Shown in pieces: positions 52,129-61,103 of a DNA stretch of 64,000 nt. The translations under genes and the position numbers were made by a program. The DNA comes from Firm-04 sp964392175. Lineage in GTDB: Bacteria > Bacillota > Clostridia > Oscillospirales > Ruminococcaceae. Location: NCBI GenBank assembly GCA_964392175.1, contig CAYMOJ010000004.1:1-64000 (forward strand), read 5' to 3'. The notes beneath the pieces are model-generated. The model saw nothing but the letters and a program-made list of their open reading frames with translations, ran no database searches and was not told the DNA's origin. The first letter of the stretch is position 1, and every line of letters starts with the position of its first letter.

Positions 52129-52863
52129 TTAGAAGGAATATCCCATTGCCTTGAGTTCCGTAATGACATCCCCGAGAATGCCGGCATTGGTAGCAGAAAC
52201 CGAATGCAGCAGATAGATTGCGTTGGGATGTGCCGCTTGTATCAGCGTTTGCTTTGCGGTTTGCAAATCAGGCTGTGCGTCAGTATTCCAATCGACGTAG
52301 GCAAAGCTCCAGAAAACCGTTTTATAGCCCAGTTCCTGCGCGATTTGCAACGCTTCGGCATCGTAATCACCGCAGGGGGGACGAAAATACTGCATCTCAT
52401 AGCCATAATGTTCCAGCACATATGCGTGTAGCGATTCAATCTCCGCGCGGAGTGCCTCTTTGGTCAGCGTAGATGCTTGTAAATGCTGCATACCGTGATT
52501 GCCAATGGCGTGCCCTTCTGCAATCATTCGGTTGATGAGTTCCGGTTCGGATTTGGCATAATCGCCTGTAATGAAAAACAATGCCTTGACATTTTGTGCC
52601 TTCAGCGTGTCAAGGATTTGTGCAGTGTACCCGTTTTCATAGCCCTGGTCAAAGGTCAGCAGGATCGCATCCGCTGCCTGTGTGAGTGCATACGCATCAT
52701 TTTGGGCATACTGTGCCTGAAATTCCAGTGCGCCTATGGGTTGATTCTGCGCATTCATCGCCTTACCCTGACCATATCCTGCGGCATTTGCTACCATGGG
52801 CATACAGGCAGCAAGTGCAATGGCAGAGCAAGCAGAAACAAATGTTCTTTTCGTGTAGAACAT
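52129..52863 (-). CDS. PdaA-like polysaccharide deacetylase
   Basis: A NodB-fold deacetylase with a signal peptide (residues 1-28, cleavage after ANA). It resembles PdaA, which makes the muramic delta-lactam of spore cortex needed for germination. Motif 1 is LLTFDQGYENGYT: Asp72 is the base; position 73, Asp in most NodB enzymes and Asn in PdaA, is Gln here. Metal histidines are His123 and His127 in GNHGMQH. RPPCGDYD and LLHSVSATNA are motifs 3 and 5. The GGGAG ribosome site directly touches the ATG, an unusual spacing. A sigma-G-like promoter precedes it, supporting a sporulation role. Confidence 0.85.
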   Translation of the reverse strand: MFYTKRTFVSACSAIALAACMPMVANAAGYGQGKAMNAQNQPIGALEFQAQYAQNDAYALTQAADAILLTFDQGYENGYTAQILDTLKAQNVKALFFITGDYAKSEPELINRMIAEGHAIGNHGMQHLQASTLTKEALRAEIESLHAYVLEHYGYEMQYFRPPCGDYDAEALQIAQELGYKTVFWSFAYVDWNTDAQPDLQTAKQTLIQAAHPNAIYLLHSVSATNAGILGDVITELKAMGYSF

Positions 52864-52877
52864 CTCCCTTCAAAAGA

Positions 52878-52911
52878 AATCGCAGCTCCATCTTCATCAT
52901 GAACTGCGATT
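52878..52911 (-). terminator. Hairpin ending the upstream membrane-protein transcript
   Basis: On the minus strand AATCGCAG pairs with CTGCGATT (8 perfect pairs, 18-base loop), followed by TCTTTTG. The sigma-G-like start site of the next gene falls inside the first arm. Confidence 0.55.
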
Positions 52912-52912
52912 G

Positions 52913-52942
52913 TAGTATATTCGATTTTGCGCACGGGATACA
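52913..52942 (-). promoter_or_regulatory. Sigma-G-like promoter of the pdaA-like gene
   Basis: On the minus strand TGTATC, 17 bases and TATACTA. The -10 is one base from the sigma-G consensus CATACTA; the -35 is a partial match. B. subtilis pdaA is sigma-G-dependent. Confidence 0.5.
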
Positions 52943-52947
52943 TGGAA

Positions 52948-53475
52948 TCATTTTTCGCGCATGGCAATTTCCGCTGCCAGATGCTTTGGATAGTACAGCA
53001 GATATCCGCCGAAGGTTGCAAGCGTGGGGATCCACGGCAGCAGTGCCATGAGCAGACGCTGCAAGCCGGAGAGTGCCGAGAAGGTTTCCTTGCCCTGCAC
53101 AATCAGGTTGATGATTTGCACACTGGGTGCATTGATGAGCAGGTAGATGTTGAAATACGGCATACTTTCCGGCATTGCCCAAAGCAAGAGATACAAAATC
53201 CACAATGGCAAAGCGGTCAGCAGGCTCATCACGAGTGGCTGCCATTTGGGTACAATGGTTCGTGTGGTGCGGTACAGTGCAAGATGTTCTTTTGCGATGC
53301 CTACGGCACAGTTGCCCATCAGCAGTACTTGTGTTATCAGGCAGCAGCACAGGCTGAGATAGCGCATCACCTTTTGTGGCAAAATAGCAAAGGAAAAGGC
53401 AAGCACAAGGCACATGATATGAGAAAGCAACAGCCAAATCAGGCAGCGCAGCGTGTTTTTGATCAGACGGGACAT
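52948..53475 (-). CDS. Polytopic membrane protein of unknown function
   Basis: 175 residues with about four to five hydrophobic helices: TLRCLIWLLLSHIMCLVLAF, YLSLCCCLITQVLLMGNC, LVMSLLTALPLWILYLLLWA and LLMALLPWIPTLATFGGYLL. No recognisable family motif or catalytic residue. CGGAGG precedes the ATG. It lies upstream of the pdaA-like gene in the same direction but separated by a hairpin and a promoter, so shared function is not implied. Confidence 0.75.
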   Translation of the reverse strand: MSRLIKNTLRCLIWLLLSHIMCLVLAFSFAILPQKVMRYLSLCCCLITQVLLMGNCAVGIAKEHLALYRTTRTIVPKWQPLVMSLLTALPLWILYLLLWAMPESMPYFNIYLLINAPSVQIINLIVQGKETFSALSGLQRLLMALLPWIPTLATFGGYLLYYPKHLAAEIAMREK

Positions 53476-53542
53476 ATTTCCTCCGTTTGAATTGCAAAAG
53501 ATGTGGTATACTACCTACTACGGTAAAGGGCAAAGGAGCGTG

Positions 53543-53749
53543 ATGAACATGATACAGCCGTGGTTTGATGCAGATATGAAAATCTACACACCCAAAGTGC
53601 GTACTTTTTATGAGGGCACAGAGGATCCGGCAGGGGCGTGTGCAGCATCAGTTGGGCAGGAAGCGTTATTGTTGTGGAAGCCTGCAAAAATGCACACACA
53701 GCCCGCACCGCAATCCATGCAGGAAGATCAGCCGTATATTGAGCCGTAG
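53543..53749 (+). CDS. Small protein of unknown function
   Basis: 68 residues starting MNMIQPWFDADMKIYTPKVR; polar with a Pro/Gln-rich end and no membrane segment. Support comes from AAAGGAG five bases upstream and an extended -10 (TGGTATACT) near 53507. Its last 22 bases overlap the end of fucI on the opposite strand. No homologue is recalled, so this is a moderate call. Confidence 0.5.
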   Translation: MNMIQPWFDADMKIYTPKVRTFYEGTEDPAGACAASVGQEALLLWKPAKMHTQPAPQSMQEDQPYIEP

Positions 53750-55488
53750 GCTGCGCAGGCGCGATAATCGGCTGATTCAAGATCTTTTGTGCCAAATGCG
53801 CTCCACACATGGGGGCGGTAGATGTTTTCATCGGGGATATTATGCAAAGATACCGGAATGCGCAGCATACTTGCCAGTGTAATGAGATCTGCACCGATAT
53901 GCCCGTAAACAAATGCGCCATGATTTGCCCCCCAGTTTGCCATGACGGTGTACACATCACGGAATGCGCCTTCGCCGGTGGTGCGCGGAACGAACCAGGT
54001 GGTAGGCCAGGTGGGGTCGGTGCGCATATCCAGTGCTTTGTGTATGGCATCCGGGAGCACCGCTGTCCAGCCCTCTGCGATTTGCAGCACGGGTTGGTTG
54101 CCGTTGATGATATTCACGCGCAGCATGGTAACGGGCATTTCAGCCTGTGTACGGAAGTGAGAGGAGAAACCACCACCGCGGAAATAGCCCAGGTTGGCAG
54201 GGCACCAGTCGGTCGCAGAAAGCATCGCGTCCATATCGTTTTGGGTGATATCCCACCATTGCTTCATCAGGGCGTTGCCGTTTTCGTCTTTGGCGCAGCC
54301 TGTGGCATCCAGTGCTGCTGCACCGGAGTTGATCAAGTGGATGAATCCGTTGGCAGCGATGCCTGTGGGCTTTTGCCCTGTCACGCGTGCAACGGCATCG
54401 GGGCTCCAATAGGTGCGCACATCGGCAAACACGGCTGCACGGCCTGTCAGCAAATGTGCAAAGAGCATGGCTGTACCATTTAAGCCATCGTTTTCGGTGG
54501 CAAGGATCAGTGGTTCTTTCTTGCCGTTCCAATCAAAGGTAGAATTTAAAATCGCCTCAGAGAAATCGCCGTTGGGGCACCAGTCTGTCCACTGTCGCTG
54601 CCCCTGGAAGCCTGCGCAGATGGCATTGTGCCCATTGGATTCTTCTTTCCAGCCCATTTCGCGCAGCTTTGGATTGCCAAGCATCAGGTCGCGGATGATG
54701 AGGGTCATCTTGCAGCAGAACTGTCGATCGGCAAGCTTTTCTTCAGCCGTATGGGGTGTTTCGTTGAGATCCATTCCCTCAGGGCATTTTGCAAGCATCC
54801 AGTGGAGGAGCGTTTCGTATTCTGCATGGTCATAAATTTCCAGCTTGATACGGCGCAGAATTTCGGTCATATCCACCCACTCTGCACGAATGCCGAGATA
54901 ATTCTGGAAGAAATCAGAGTTGCAGTAAGAGCCACCAATGCCCATTGCCACGCCACCGATATTCAGGTACGAACGGTTGCGCATCATACCAACGGCAATG
55001 GCACAACGCCCGAATTGCAGTAGCTTTTCCTTTACATCCTCAGGAACCTGTGTATCGTCGATATCCTGTACATCTCTGCCATAGATGGCAAAGGCGGGTA
55101 ATCCACGTTGTGCGTGGGCAGCCATCGCTGCTGCAAGATACACCGCACCGGGGCGTTCCGTGCCATTAAAGCCCCATACCGCCTTGATCGTCAGTGGGTC
55201 GATATCCATGGTTTCAGAGCCGTAACACCAGCAGGGCGTGACGGAAAGGGTAGCGCAGACATTTTGGGTGGAGAAGAAATCCGCAGCCTTCGCAGCTTCT
55301 GCGCAGCCACCAATGGTTGTTGGCGCAATGACGCATTGTACAGGGGTACCATCCGGGTAGTACAGTTCGGTTTCCAACAGATTTTTTGCAGTTTCGGCAA
55401 GGCGCATACACTGTGCCTCCAGCGATTCCCGCACGCCAAACTGTCTGCCGTCAATCACGGGGCGTATGCCGATCTTCGGGTAATTCAT
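53728..55488 (-). CDS. fucI: L-fucose isomerase
   Basis: Converts L-fucose to L-fuculose in the cytoplasm, using manganese. The 586-residue protein has the FucI pattern: KIGIRPVIDGRQFGVRESLE at the start, MRNRSYLNIGGVAMGIGGSY, ATENDGLNGTAMLFAHLLTG, GGFSSHF and WPTTWFVPRTTGEGAF. The active-site Glu and Asp are expected in EYETLLHWMLAKCPEGMD and ATENDG. ATG 55488 overlaps the fucK stop as ATGA. It is the last gene of the fuc operon. Confidence 0.94.
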   Translation of the reverse strand: MNYPKIGIRPVIDGRQFGVRESLEAQCMRLAETAKNLLETELYYPDGTPVQCVIAPTTIGGCAEAAKAADFFSTQNVCATLSVTPCWCYGSETMDIDPLTIKAVWGFNGTERPGAVYLAAAMAAHAQRGLPAFAIYGRDVQDIDDTQVPEDVKEKLLQFGRCAIAVGMMRNRSYLNIGGVAMGIGGSYCNSDFFQNYLGIRAEWVDMTEILRRIKLEIYDHAEYETLLHWMLAKCPEGMDLNETPHTAEEKLADRQFCCKMTLIIRDLMLGNPKLREMGWKEESNGHNAICAGFQGQRQWTDWCPNGDFSEAILNSTFDWNGKKEPLILATENDGLNGTAMLFAHLLTGRAAVFADVRTYWSPDAVARVTGQKPTGIAANGFIHLINSGAAALDATGCAKDENGNALMKQWWDITQNDMDAMLSATDWCPANLGYFRGGGFSSHFRTQAEMPVTMLRVNIINGNQPVLQIAEGWTAVLPDAIHKALDMRTDPTWPTTWFVPRTTGEGAFRDVYTVMANWGANHGAFVYGHIGADLITLASMLRIPVSLHNIPDENIYRPHVWSAFGTKDLESADYRACAAYGSIYG

Positions 55489-56975
55489 ATCGATTCGTTC
55501 CTTTCGTTTTTTTGTATGCAGGGCAGTGCAAGATACCGTTCCCACACCGCATGGTAATCCTGTTGGGGCTGATAGGTTGTTACTGTCACAGAGTTTGCGA
55601 CCATGCGCCTTGCTTCCTCTAACGATTGCACAGAGCCGTCTGCAAGCATTTGTATCAGCAGATTGCCACACACGGTTGCCTCAGTCGGCCCTGCCATGAC
55701 GGGTATCCCGCAGGCATTGGCGGTCATTTGGCACAACAGGTGATCCTTCACGCCACCGCCCACCATATGGATGCAGCAATATGCCTTGCCGGTGCATTCC
55801 CGGATCTGCGACAGAGCCTTTGCAAAACGCAAAGCAAGGCTTTCGTAGATGCAGCGCATCACAGCACCGACCGAGTAGGGGATGGGCTGACCGGTTTCCT
55901 TGCAGTAAGCGCGAATGGCAGCGGGCATATCCCCGGATGCTGCAAATCGCGGATCATCGACATTGATCAGGCTTTGGAAAGCGTCTGCCGTCTGTGCAAG
56001 CTGTTCCAACTGGGCGTAGCTGTAGTTTTCGCCGTGCTGTGCGTAGATGCGCTTGGTTTCCTGTATCAGCCACAGCCCGGAAATATTCTGCAAAAAGCTT
56101 GCTCTACCGCCATAACCGATTTCGTTTGTAACGGCATATTTCCTTGCGGTTTCGGTGCGCAGAGGCCGGGGCAGCTCTGTGCCGAACAGTGCCCATGTAC
56201 CACAGGAGAGGAAAATGAAATCCGCATCACTTGCGGGAATGGCAGCCATGGCACATTGGGTATCGTGACCACATACCGCCGTGATCTTCGCCGAAGGGAT
56301 CGAAAGCTGCTTGCAAAGGGCATCACGCAAAGAACCGATCACTGTGCCGGAGGGTACGATCTCTGTAAAAATACGGCGGGGCAGCGAAAGTGTTTCTATG
56401 AGCGTATCACTCCATCCGCCTGTGTCTGCATCCAGAAGCTGTGTGGTAGAGGCGATGGAACGTTCTGTGACCTGCTTGCCGGTGAGCATGAAATGAAACA
56501 GATCCGGCATGAGCAGCATGGCGACGGTGGCGTCCTTCAGCCATGGTCTTGTGGTATAGTCTGCATATAGCTGATACACCGTGTTGATTTCCATTTGCTG
56601 CAAGCCGTTTATGTTGTAAAATTCCGCAGCGGATACCAGCTGTTCCACCTGTTTTGCCATACCCTGTGTGCGCGTATCGCGATAATGCATGGGGTTTTGC
56701 AGCAGTACACCGGCTGCATCGACAAGACCGTAGTCCACGCCCCAGGTATCCACAGCCGCAGAGCAATAGCCATCGCCCACAGTGGCGTTTTGCAGCCCTG
56801 TATGAATGCCATGGAGCAAGCGCAGCACATCCCAATAGCAATGCTTGCCCACCGTAACGGGGGTATTGGAGAATCGGTGAACTTCTCTTGTTTGTAATTT
56901 TCCGTTTATGACCGCACCCAGTATGGCTCTTCCACCGGATGCGCCGATATCAAAGGCAAGATATTGCTTTGCCAT
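55485..56975 (-). CDS. fucK: FGGY sugar kinase, L-fuculokinase in context
   Basis: Phosphorylates L-fuculose before aldol cleavage. The FGGY fold is clear: YLAFDIGASGGRAILGAVIN, DTWGVDYGLVD, VCGHDTQCAMAAIP and HMVGGGVKDHLLCQMTAN. By sequence alone it resembles rhamnulokinase (RhaB) as much as FucK; the neighbours fucA, fucU and fucI set the assignment. Length 496. It could act on both 6-deoxyketoses. Confidence 0.88.
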   Translation of the reverse strand: MAKQYLAFDIGASGGRAILGAVINGKLQTREVHRFSNTPVTVGKHCYWDVLRLLHGIHTGLQNATVGDGYCSAAVDTWGVDYGLVDAAGVLLQNPMHYRDTRTQGMAKQVEQLVSAAEFYNINGLQQMEINTVYQLYADYTTRPWLKDATVAMLLMPDLFHFMLTGKQVTERSIASTTQLLDADTGGWSDTLIETLSLPRRIFTEIVPSGTVIGSLRDALCKQLSIPSAKITAVCGHDTQCAMAAIPASDADFIFLSCGTWALFGTELPRPLRTETARKYAVTNEIGYGGRASFLQNISGLWLIQETKRIYAQHGENYSYAQLEQLAQTADAFQSLINVDDPRFAASGDMPAAIRAYCKETGQPIPYSVGAVMRCIYESLALRFAKALSQIRECTGKAYCCIHMVGGGVKDHLLCQMTANACGIPVMAGPTEATVCGNLLIQMLADGSVQSLEEARRMVANSVTVTTYQPQQDYHAVWERYLALPCIQKNERNESI

Positions 56976-57005
56976 AGTGATTTCTCCCCTCGTTTTGGAC
57001 GATGC

Positions 57006-57431
57006 TTACTGCACAACGCCCTTCTTCAGCAATATATTTGCATAGATGGCAGTTTCACCCGTTGCAACAATGGCATATGCCTGCTTTGCGCGGTCATAAA
57101 ACGCCTGCCGTTCGGTTTTGCCAATGCAGATATGCTTTTGGGCATTTTCGATGATGCTTTGGTATTCGCCCCAGATGGCAGGGGTTTCGGTATCCTGCGG
57201 TACAAGTGCCATCAGCTGCACAGGCTCGTCCACATAAGTATCGAGTGGCATCAGCGTCAGCATTGCCGAAAGAATTTCCGGTACGCCGTGGCCGTCCAGA
57301 CGAATCAGCCGTTTTGCCAGAGAGGCAGCCGGAAAATTGCCGTCTGCAATTACGATTTCATCGCCGTGGCCCATTTCCATCATCACCTTCAGCAGTTCCG
57401 GCGAAAGAATCGGAGGGATTCCTTTGAGCAT
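57006..57431 (-). CDS. fucU: L-fucose mutarotase
   Basis: An RbsD/FucU-type mutarotase interconverting fucose anomers for FucI. MLKGIPPILSPELLKVMMEM, GHGDEIVIADGNFPA and RLDGHGVPEIL are family signatures, including the catalytic His of MGHGDEI. Length 141 is typical. It starts seven bases after the fucA stop. Confidence 0.93.
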   Translation of the reverse strand: MLKGIPPILSPELLKVMMEMGHGDEIVIADGNFPAASLAKRLIRLDGHGVPEILSAMLTLMPLDTYVDEPVQLMALVPQDTETPAIWGEYQSIIENAQKHICIGKTERQAFYDRAKQAYAIVATGETAIYANILLKKGVVQ

Positions 57432-57437
57432 GGGGTG

Positions 57438-58157
57438 TCACTCCTTTCTGTCATCAGGCAGGGGAATGCCACCATCATATTTCTGATAGCCGGGGTGCTT
57501 GCCTGTCACACCGTATTGTGCACGCATATTGCAAAGGCGATCAATGTTTTCGCGCGAGATTTCCTGTGCGCCACCCAGCAGATGCGCTGTCAGGTTGATT
57601 TTTGCAAACAGCTCCAAAGTCTCCATACGATAATACGCCGTGAGCAGATCTGCACCCACAGCAAGCGCACCATGATTTTGCAGCAGCATCACATCGTGCT
57701 TTTGCAGATAGGGCGCAATGGCCTCCGGCACCTCATCGGTAGAGGGTGTGCCGTAGGGTGTTACCGGTACAGAGCCAAGAGCAATAACGGTTTCGATCAT
57801 GCTGTAGCTGTCGAGTGCTTTATTTGCAACGGCATAGCCTGTCGCGGTAGGGGGGTGGGCGTGCAGCACCGCACCGACATCCGCGCGCTCTTGATAGCAG
57901 CGCAGGTGCATTTTGATTTCTGAAGAAGGCTTTCTGCCTTCTGCTGCTTCCAGAATATTGCCGTTTGCGTCGATGCGCACCAGAACATCGGATGTGATGA
58001 ACGCTTTGCTGATGCCCGTAGGGGTTGCAAGAAAACTGCCATCCGCCAACCGTACGGATACATTCCCGTCGTTGGCTGCCACCCAGCCCAGCTGCCACAT
58101 CTTGTGGCAAATATCGCAGATGGCTTCTTTGTGCTGTGCCAAAGTCATAGTCTGCAT
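57438..58157 (-). CDS. fucA: L-fuculose-phosphate aldolase (class II)
   Basis: A zinc aldolase splitting fuculose 1-phosphate to dihydroxyacetone phosphate and lactaldehyde. GWVAANDGNVSVRL is the phosphate-binding start, and SSEIKMHLRCYQERAD carries the catalytic Glu. Zinc ligands lie in VLHAHPPTATG and LLQNHGALAVG. Length 239 is slightly above FucA of E. coli. GGGAGG precedes ATG 58157. It heads the operon. Confidence 0.92.
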   Translation of the reverse strand: MQTMTLAQHKEAICDICHKMWQLGWVAANDGNVSVRLADGSFLATPTGISKAFITSDVLVRIDANGNILEAAEGRKPSSEIKMHLRCYQERADVGAVLHAHPPTATGYAVANKALDSYSMIETVIALGSVPVTPYGTPSTDEVPEAIAPYLQKHDVMLLQNHGALAVGADLLTAYYRMETLELFAKINLTAHLLGGAQEISRENIDRLCNMRAQYGVTGKHPGYQKYDGGIPLPDDRKE

Positions 58158-58212
58158 GGGGTTTGTCCTCCCTATGGAAATAAATTGAGTGATTACAATG
58201 GATGCTCTTTTC

Positions 58213-58241
58213 ATTATACATGATTTTCACAGCTTTGTCCA
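58213..58241 (-). promoter_or_regulatory. Promoter of the fucose operon
   Basis: On the minus strand TGGACA, 17 bases and TATAAT preceded by TGT. No regulator gene or clear operator is visible nearby. Confidence 0.75.
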
Positions 58242-58308
58242 GTATCTTTGTTGCTATTTTGTAAGAGTAGCCGAAATCAAAAAAAATTCGCTGCACAGCA
58301 AACCACGC

Positions 58309-58337
58309 TTGACGAATCATCAAAAGTAGAGTATAAT
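58309..58337 (+). promoter_or_regulatory. Promoter of rpe
   Basis: TTGACG, 17 bases and TATAAT. It is divergent from the fucose promoter, about 70 bases apart. Confidence 0.75.
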
Positions 58338-58386
58338 AAGAGCGTAACATCAATGTGAAAACAGATGCTTTCCGGGAGGCTGCCCT

Positions 58387-59049
58387 ATGTGTATCATCTC
58401 TGCGTCCATCCTCAATGCCGATCTCGCAAATCTTGCAAATGTGGCGAAAATCGTTGAAAATTCAGGTGCCGATGCCCTGCACTACGATGTGATGGACGGC
58501 TGCTTTGTCAATAATATTTCGTTTGGTCTGCCTGTGTTGCACGCACTGCGCCGCTGCACGGATCTGCCACTGGATGTACATCTCATGGTAAAAGATCCGC
58601 TGCGCTTTGTCAGCCGTTTTGTAGAGGCTGGGGCACAGTATCTTTCCTTTCATGTCGAGAGCGACTCCGACCCAACGGAAACCATCGATGCCATTCATCG
58701 CTATGGCGTTGCAGCAGGCGTTGCTTTGTGCCCAAATACGCCGCTTTCTGTGATTTTGCCACTGCTGCCAAGGCTTCAGGCAGGGGATTTCATCTTGCTG
58801 ATGACCGTAGAGCCGGGCTGGGGCAAGCAGGCATTCATCTACGATGTGCTGCCAAAGATCCGTCAGCTGCGCGCCCTGCTGGAAGAGCAAAAACTGCCGC
58901 TGCATATTCAGGTAGATGGCGGCATTCAGGCAGAAACCGCTGCCGTTTGCCGGGAAGCGGGCGTGGATTTTCTGGTTTCCGGCTCGTACCTGATGAATGC
59001 GGAGATCCCTGCGGATGCCGTGCAGCGTTTGCGTGGGCAGGGGAGTTGA
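58387..59049 (+). CDS. rpe: Ribulose-phosphate 3-epimerase
   Basis: Interconverts ribulose 5-phosphate and xylulose 5-phosphate. The TIM-barrel motifs are ISASILNADLANLANVAKIV, LHYDVMDGCFVNNISFG (metal His and Asp), LDVHLMV, MTVEPGWGKQAF and IQVDGGIQAETA. Length 220 is normal. It starts after GGGAGG. A related allulose- or other ketose-phosphate epimerase cannot be excluded, as it lies by a fucose operon rather than by rsgA. Confidence 0.9.
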   Translation: MCIISASILNADLANLANVAKIVENSGADALHYDVMDGCFVNNISFGLPVLHALRRCTDLPLDVHLMVKDPLRFVSRFVEAGAQYLSFHVESDSDPTETIDAIHRYGVAAGVALCPNTPLSVILPLLPRLQAGDFILLMTVEPGWGKQAFIYDVLPKIRQLRALLEEQKLPLHIQVDGGIQAETAAVCREAGVDFLVSGSYLMNAEIPADAVQRLRGQGS

Positions 59050-59084
59050 TATTGCATTTTTGCGAAAAATACAACAATATTGCT

Positions 59085-59627
59085 CTAATAATCCTTGAGA
59101 ATGGCAGCAATGGCGTTGTGCTTGCAAATGCAGTGACCGTATTCTTCCAAATGCGCAAGGCTACGCTTTGTGACGGGTAGCAGGGTCGCGTATTCTCGCA
59201 GCAAATGCTGTGGTGCGCGATGCGCTGTCGTTAGATGAGAAAGCACCAGAAGCCTTCCACCGGCGGCTTCATAAAGACTGCTTTGGCTTTGCGGTGAAAG
59301 ATATGGTTTTAGTGCCCTGCAACAGGCTTTCAGTGTGTGCATATCTGCAAAAACAGCGGCTGCCCGGGTGTGATTTTCTTTGGGTTTTGGCTTGCTTGCC
59401 GTCAGATAGACGATCATGCCGTTTTCTACAGTAGGCAATAGCTCCGCCGTGACCTGCCTGCTGCAAAAGGGTATGCCACTGAACACCTCTGCACGCTGAA
59501 TCAGAAACAACAAAAGCTGCTGCATGGGGTCATCTGCCGGATGACAGACAGCACTGTACGGCAGAGAAAGCTCTTCGGCAGTCAGTTCGATTTTTACCGT
59601 ATCCGCAGAAAGCTGCTCGATGGTCAT
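59085..59627 (-). CDS. MecA-like adaptor protein
   Basis: A 180-residue protein resembling MecA, which delivers substrates to ClpCP. The N-terminus MTIEQLSADTVKIELTAEEL matches the MecA start. The C-terminal half has FADMHTLKACCRALKPYL, SSLYEAAGGRLLVLSH and LAHLEEYGHCICKHNAIAAI, close to the MecA ending. The acidic central linker of Bacillus MecA is missing. AAAGGAAGG precedes the ATG. Between this gene and rpe there is only an AT-rich weak hairpin. Confidence 0.72.
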   Translation of the reverse strand: MTIEQLSADTVKIELTAEELSLPYSAVCHPADDPMQQLLLFLIQRAEVFSGIPFCSRQVTAELLPTVENGMIVYLTASKPKPKENHTRAAAVFADMHTLKACCRALKPYLSPQSQSSLYEAAGGRLLVLSHLTTAHRAPQHLLREYATLLPVTKRSLAHLEEYGHCICKHNAIAAILKDY

Positions 59628-59813
59628 AGCATCCTTCCTTTCATAAACAGAATCGTTTCCTCATGTTGCTAGGGTAACCGCCACAAGGGGAAATATCATT
59701 GGTATATTGTATGGTATTCTTCGCCCCGTATTTTGGTGCGGCAGAATCACCGTAAAACAGAGAGAAAAAACATCAACAAAAGAACTTTTCCCCCCGAAAG
59801 GAGCAATCAAATC

Positions 59814-61043
59814 GTGCTTTTTCGTAAAAAAGGCAGAAAAATTTACACCTACCGCGTGAAAACCCGCAGAGTGTTCAGTCGTTATTCGCCGATGCGCTCT
59901 GCCCTTGCAGGCATCCTTTCTGTGGTGGTGCTTGCGGTGCTTGGCGTTGTGGGCTACAGTGTCATTGGCCCCATTGTGATCCGTGTGGAACAGGAGCAGA
60001 CACATCCTACCACCGTGCCGGAACCATTTGTCGCTGAAAACACCACAGCAACATCTGCCACCACAACTACGGTGACTACATCGACCACCGCAACGGAATC
60101 GACCACAACGACCGCAACCATCCCCGAAGCAGTAGAGGCACTGCTCGTGTTGCAGCTCCCGGATGAGGCGGTGCATACGCCGGAAGCTTTGACGCAGGCT
60201 TTGCAAGATGCCAAAAATGCCGGCTACAATGCCGTTGTCATGCCCATGAAGCAGTATGGTGGAAAGCTATATTACGCCTCCGAGATTGAGGGCACGGATA
60301 TCTGCAAAGCAGTGCAATCTGCCCTGACCGCCGAGGAGATCGTTGCCATGGCGGAAAATGCAGGGCTTGTACCCATGGCGGAGATCGTGACGATAGCCGA
60401 TTATACCTATCCGCTGTATTCGTTTGCATCGGGTTACTTTTTTGCAAATGGTACAGACCGCTGGCTGGATGATAAGGAATCGGAGGGCGGCAAGCCGTGG
60501 CTTAGCCCCTTTGCCCAAGAAAGCCGAGATTATCTTTGTGCCGTGGCAGAGGAGTTATATCAGGCAGGGTTTGCAAGGGTGCTGTGTGTCGATACCGAAT
60601 ACCCTGATTTCTACGATTCCGATTTGCAATATATCGGCAAGGATGTCAGTGATCCAACACGCCGCGCGGATGGTCTGGCAGGGGTGCTCAACGCACTGGA
60701 TGCCGGTGACACCGAATGTGCTTACGCGTTCGATTTGTATGCCGCCTTAAATCGCGAGGAGGAAGCCGTTCGCTCCGATACCTTTGCAGTCGAGAATGCT
60801 GTCATCACTTTTGATTATTATCTGTTCGCTACGCCTTTTTATCTGGGGAATGACCGATACGATCCGCGTGGCTTGTCCATCGCGGAAAAAACAACACTGC
60901 TGCTGACCGTTGCCGATGCCATCGCCGGAGATATGCACTATCTGCCTTGTGTATCCCACCGTGCGCTAACCGATGCAGAGGTCACGGAAGCGGTCGAAAC
61001 GCTTCGCACGGCAGGCTTTGATACCGTTTTTGTCACAGAATAA
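59814..61043 (+). CDS. Membrane-anchored putative glycoside hydrolase
   Basis: A 409-residue protein with a basic N-terminus, one membrane helix at about 30-55 (ALAGILSVVVLAVLGVVGYS), a Thr-rich linker to about 95 and a TIM-barrel-like domain. LQDAKNAGYNAVVMPMKQYG and AENAGLVPMAEI recall the putative glycosidase family DUF4015; candidate acidic residues lie in RVLCVDTEYPDFYD. The substrate is unknown. GTG 59814 is chosen because AAAGGAG sits ten bases upstream and the protein then begins with a short basic tail; upstream in-frame codons have no ribosome site. Confidence 0.7.
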   Translation: MLFRKKGRKIYTYRVKTRRVFSRYSPMRSALAGILSVVVLAVLGVVGYSVIGPIVIRVEQEQTHPTTVPEPFVAENTTATSATTTTVTTSTTATESTTTTATIPEAVEALLVLQLPDEAVHTPEALTQALQDAKNAGYNAVVMPMKQYGGKLYYASEIEGTDICKAVQSALTAEEIVAMAENAGLVPMAEIVTIADYTYPLYSFASGYFFANGTDRWLDDKESEGGKPWLSPFAQESRDYLCAVAEELYQAGFARVLCVDTEYPDFYDSDLQYIGKDVSDPTRRADGLAGVLNALDAGDTECAYAFDLYAALNREEEAVRSDTFAVENAVITFDYYLFATPFYLGNDRYDPRGLSIAEKTTLLLTVADAIAGDMHYLPCVSHRALTDAEVTEAVETLRTAGFDTVFVTE

Positions 61044-61055
61044 ATCCGCTTCATT

Positions 61056-61076
61056 GCGGCAAATGCCGCTTTTGAA
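61056..61076 (+). terminator. Weak terminator-like hairpin
   Basis: GCGGC-AAAT-GCCGC is followed by TTTTG. It is short and may allow read-through into the protease gene. Confidence 0.35.
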
Positions 61077-61103
61077 AATATAAATGTGTAAGGAGAAAAG
61101 ACT

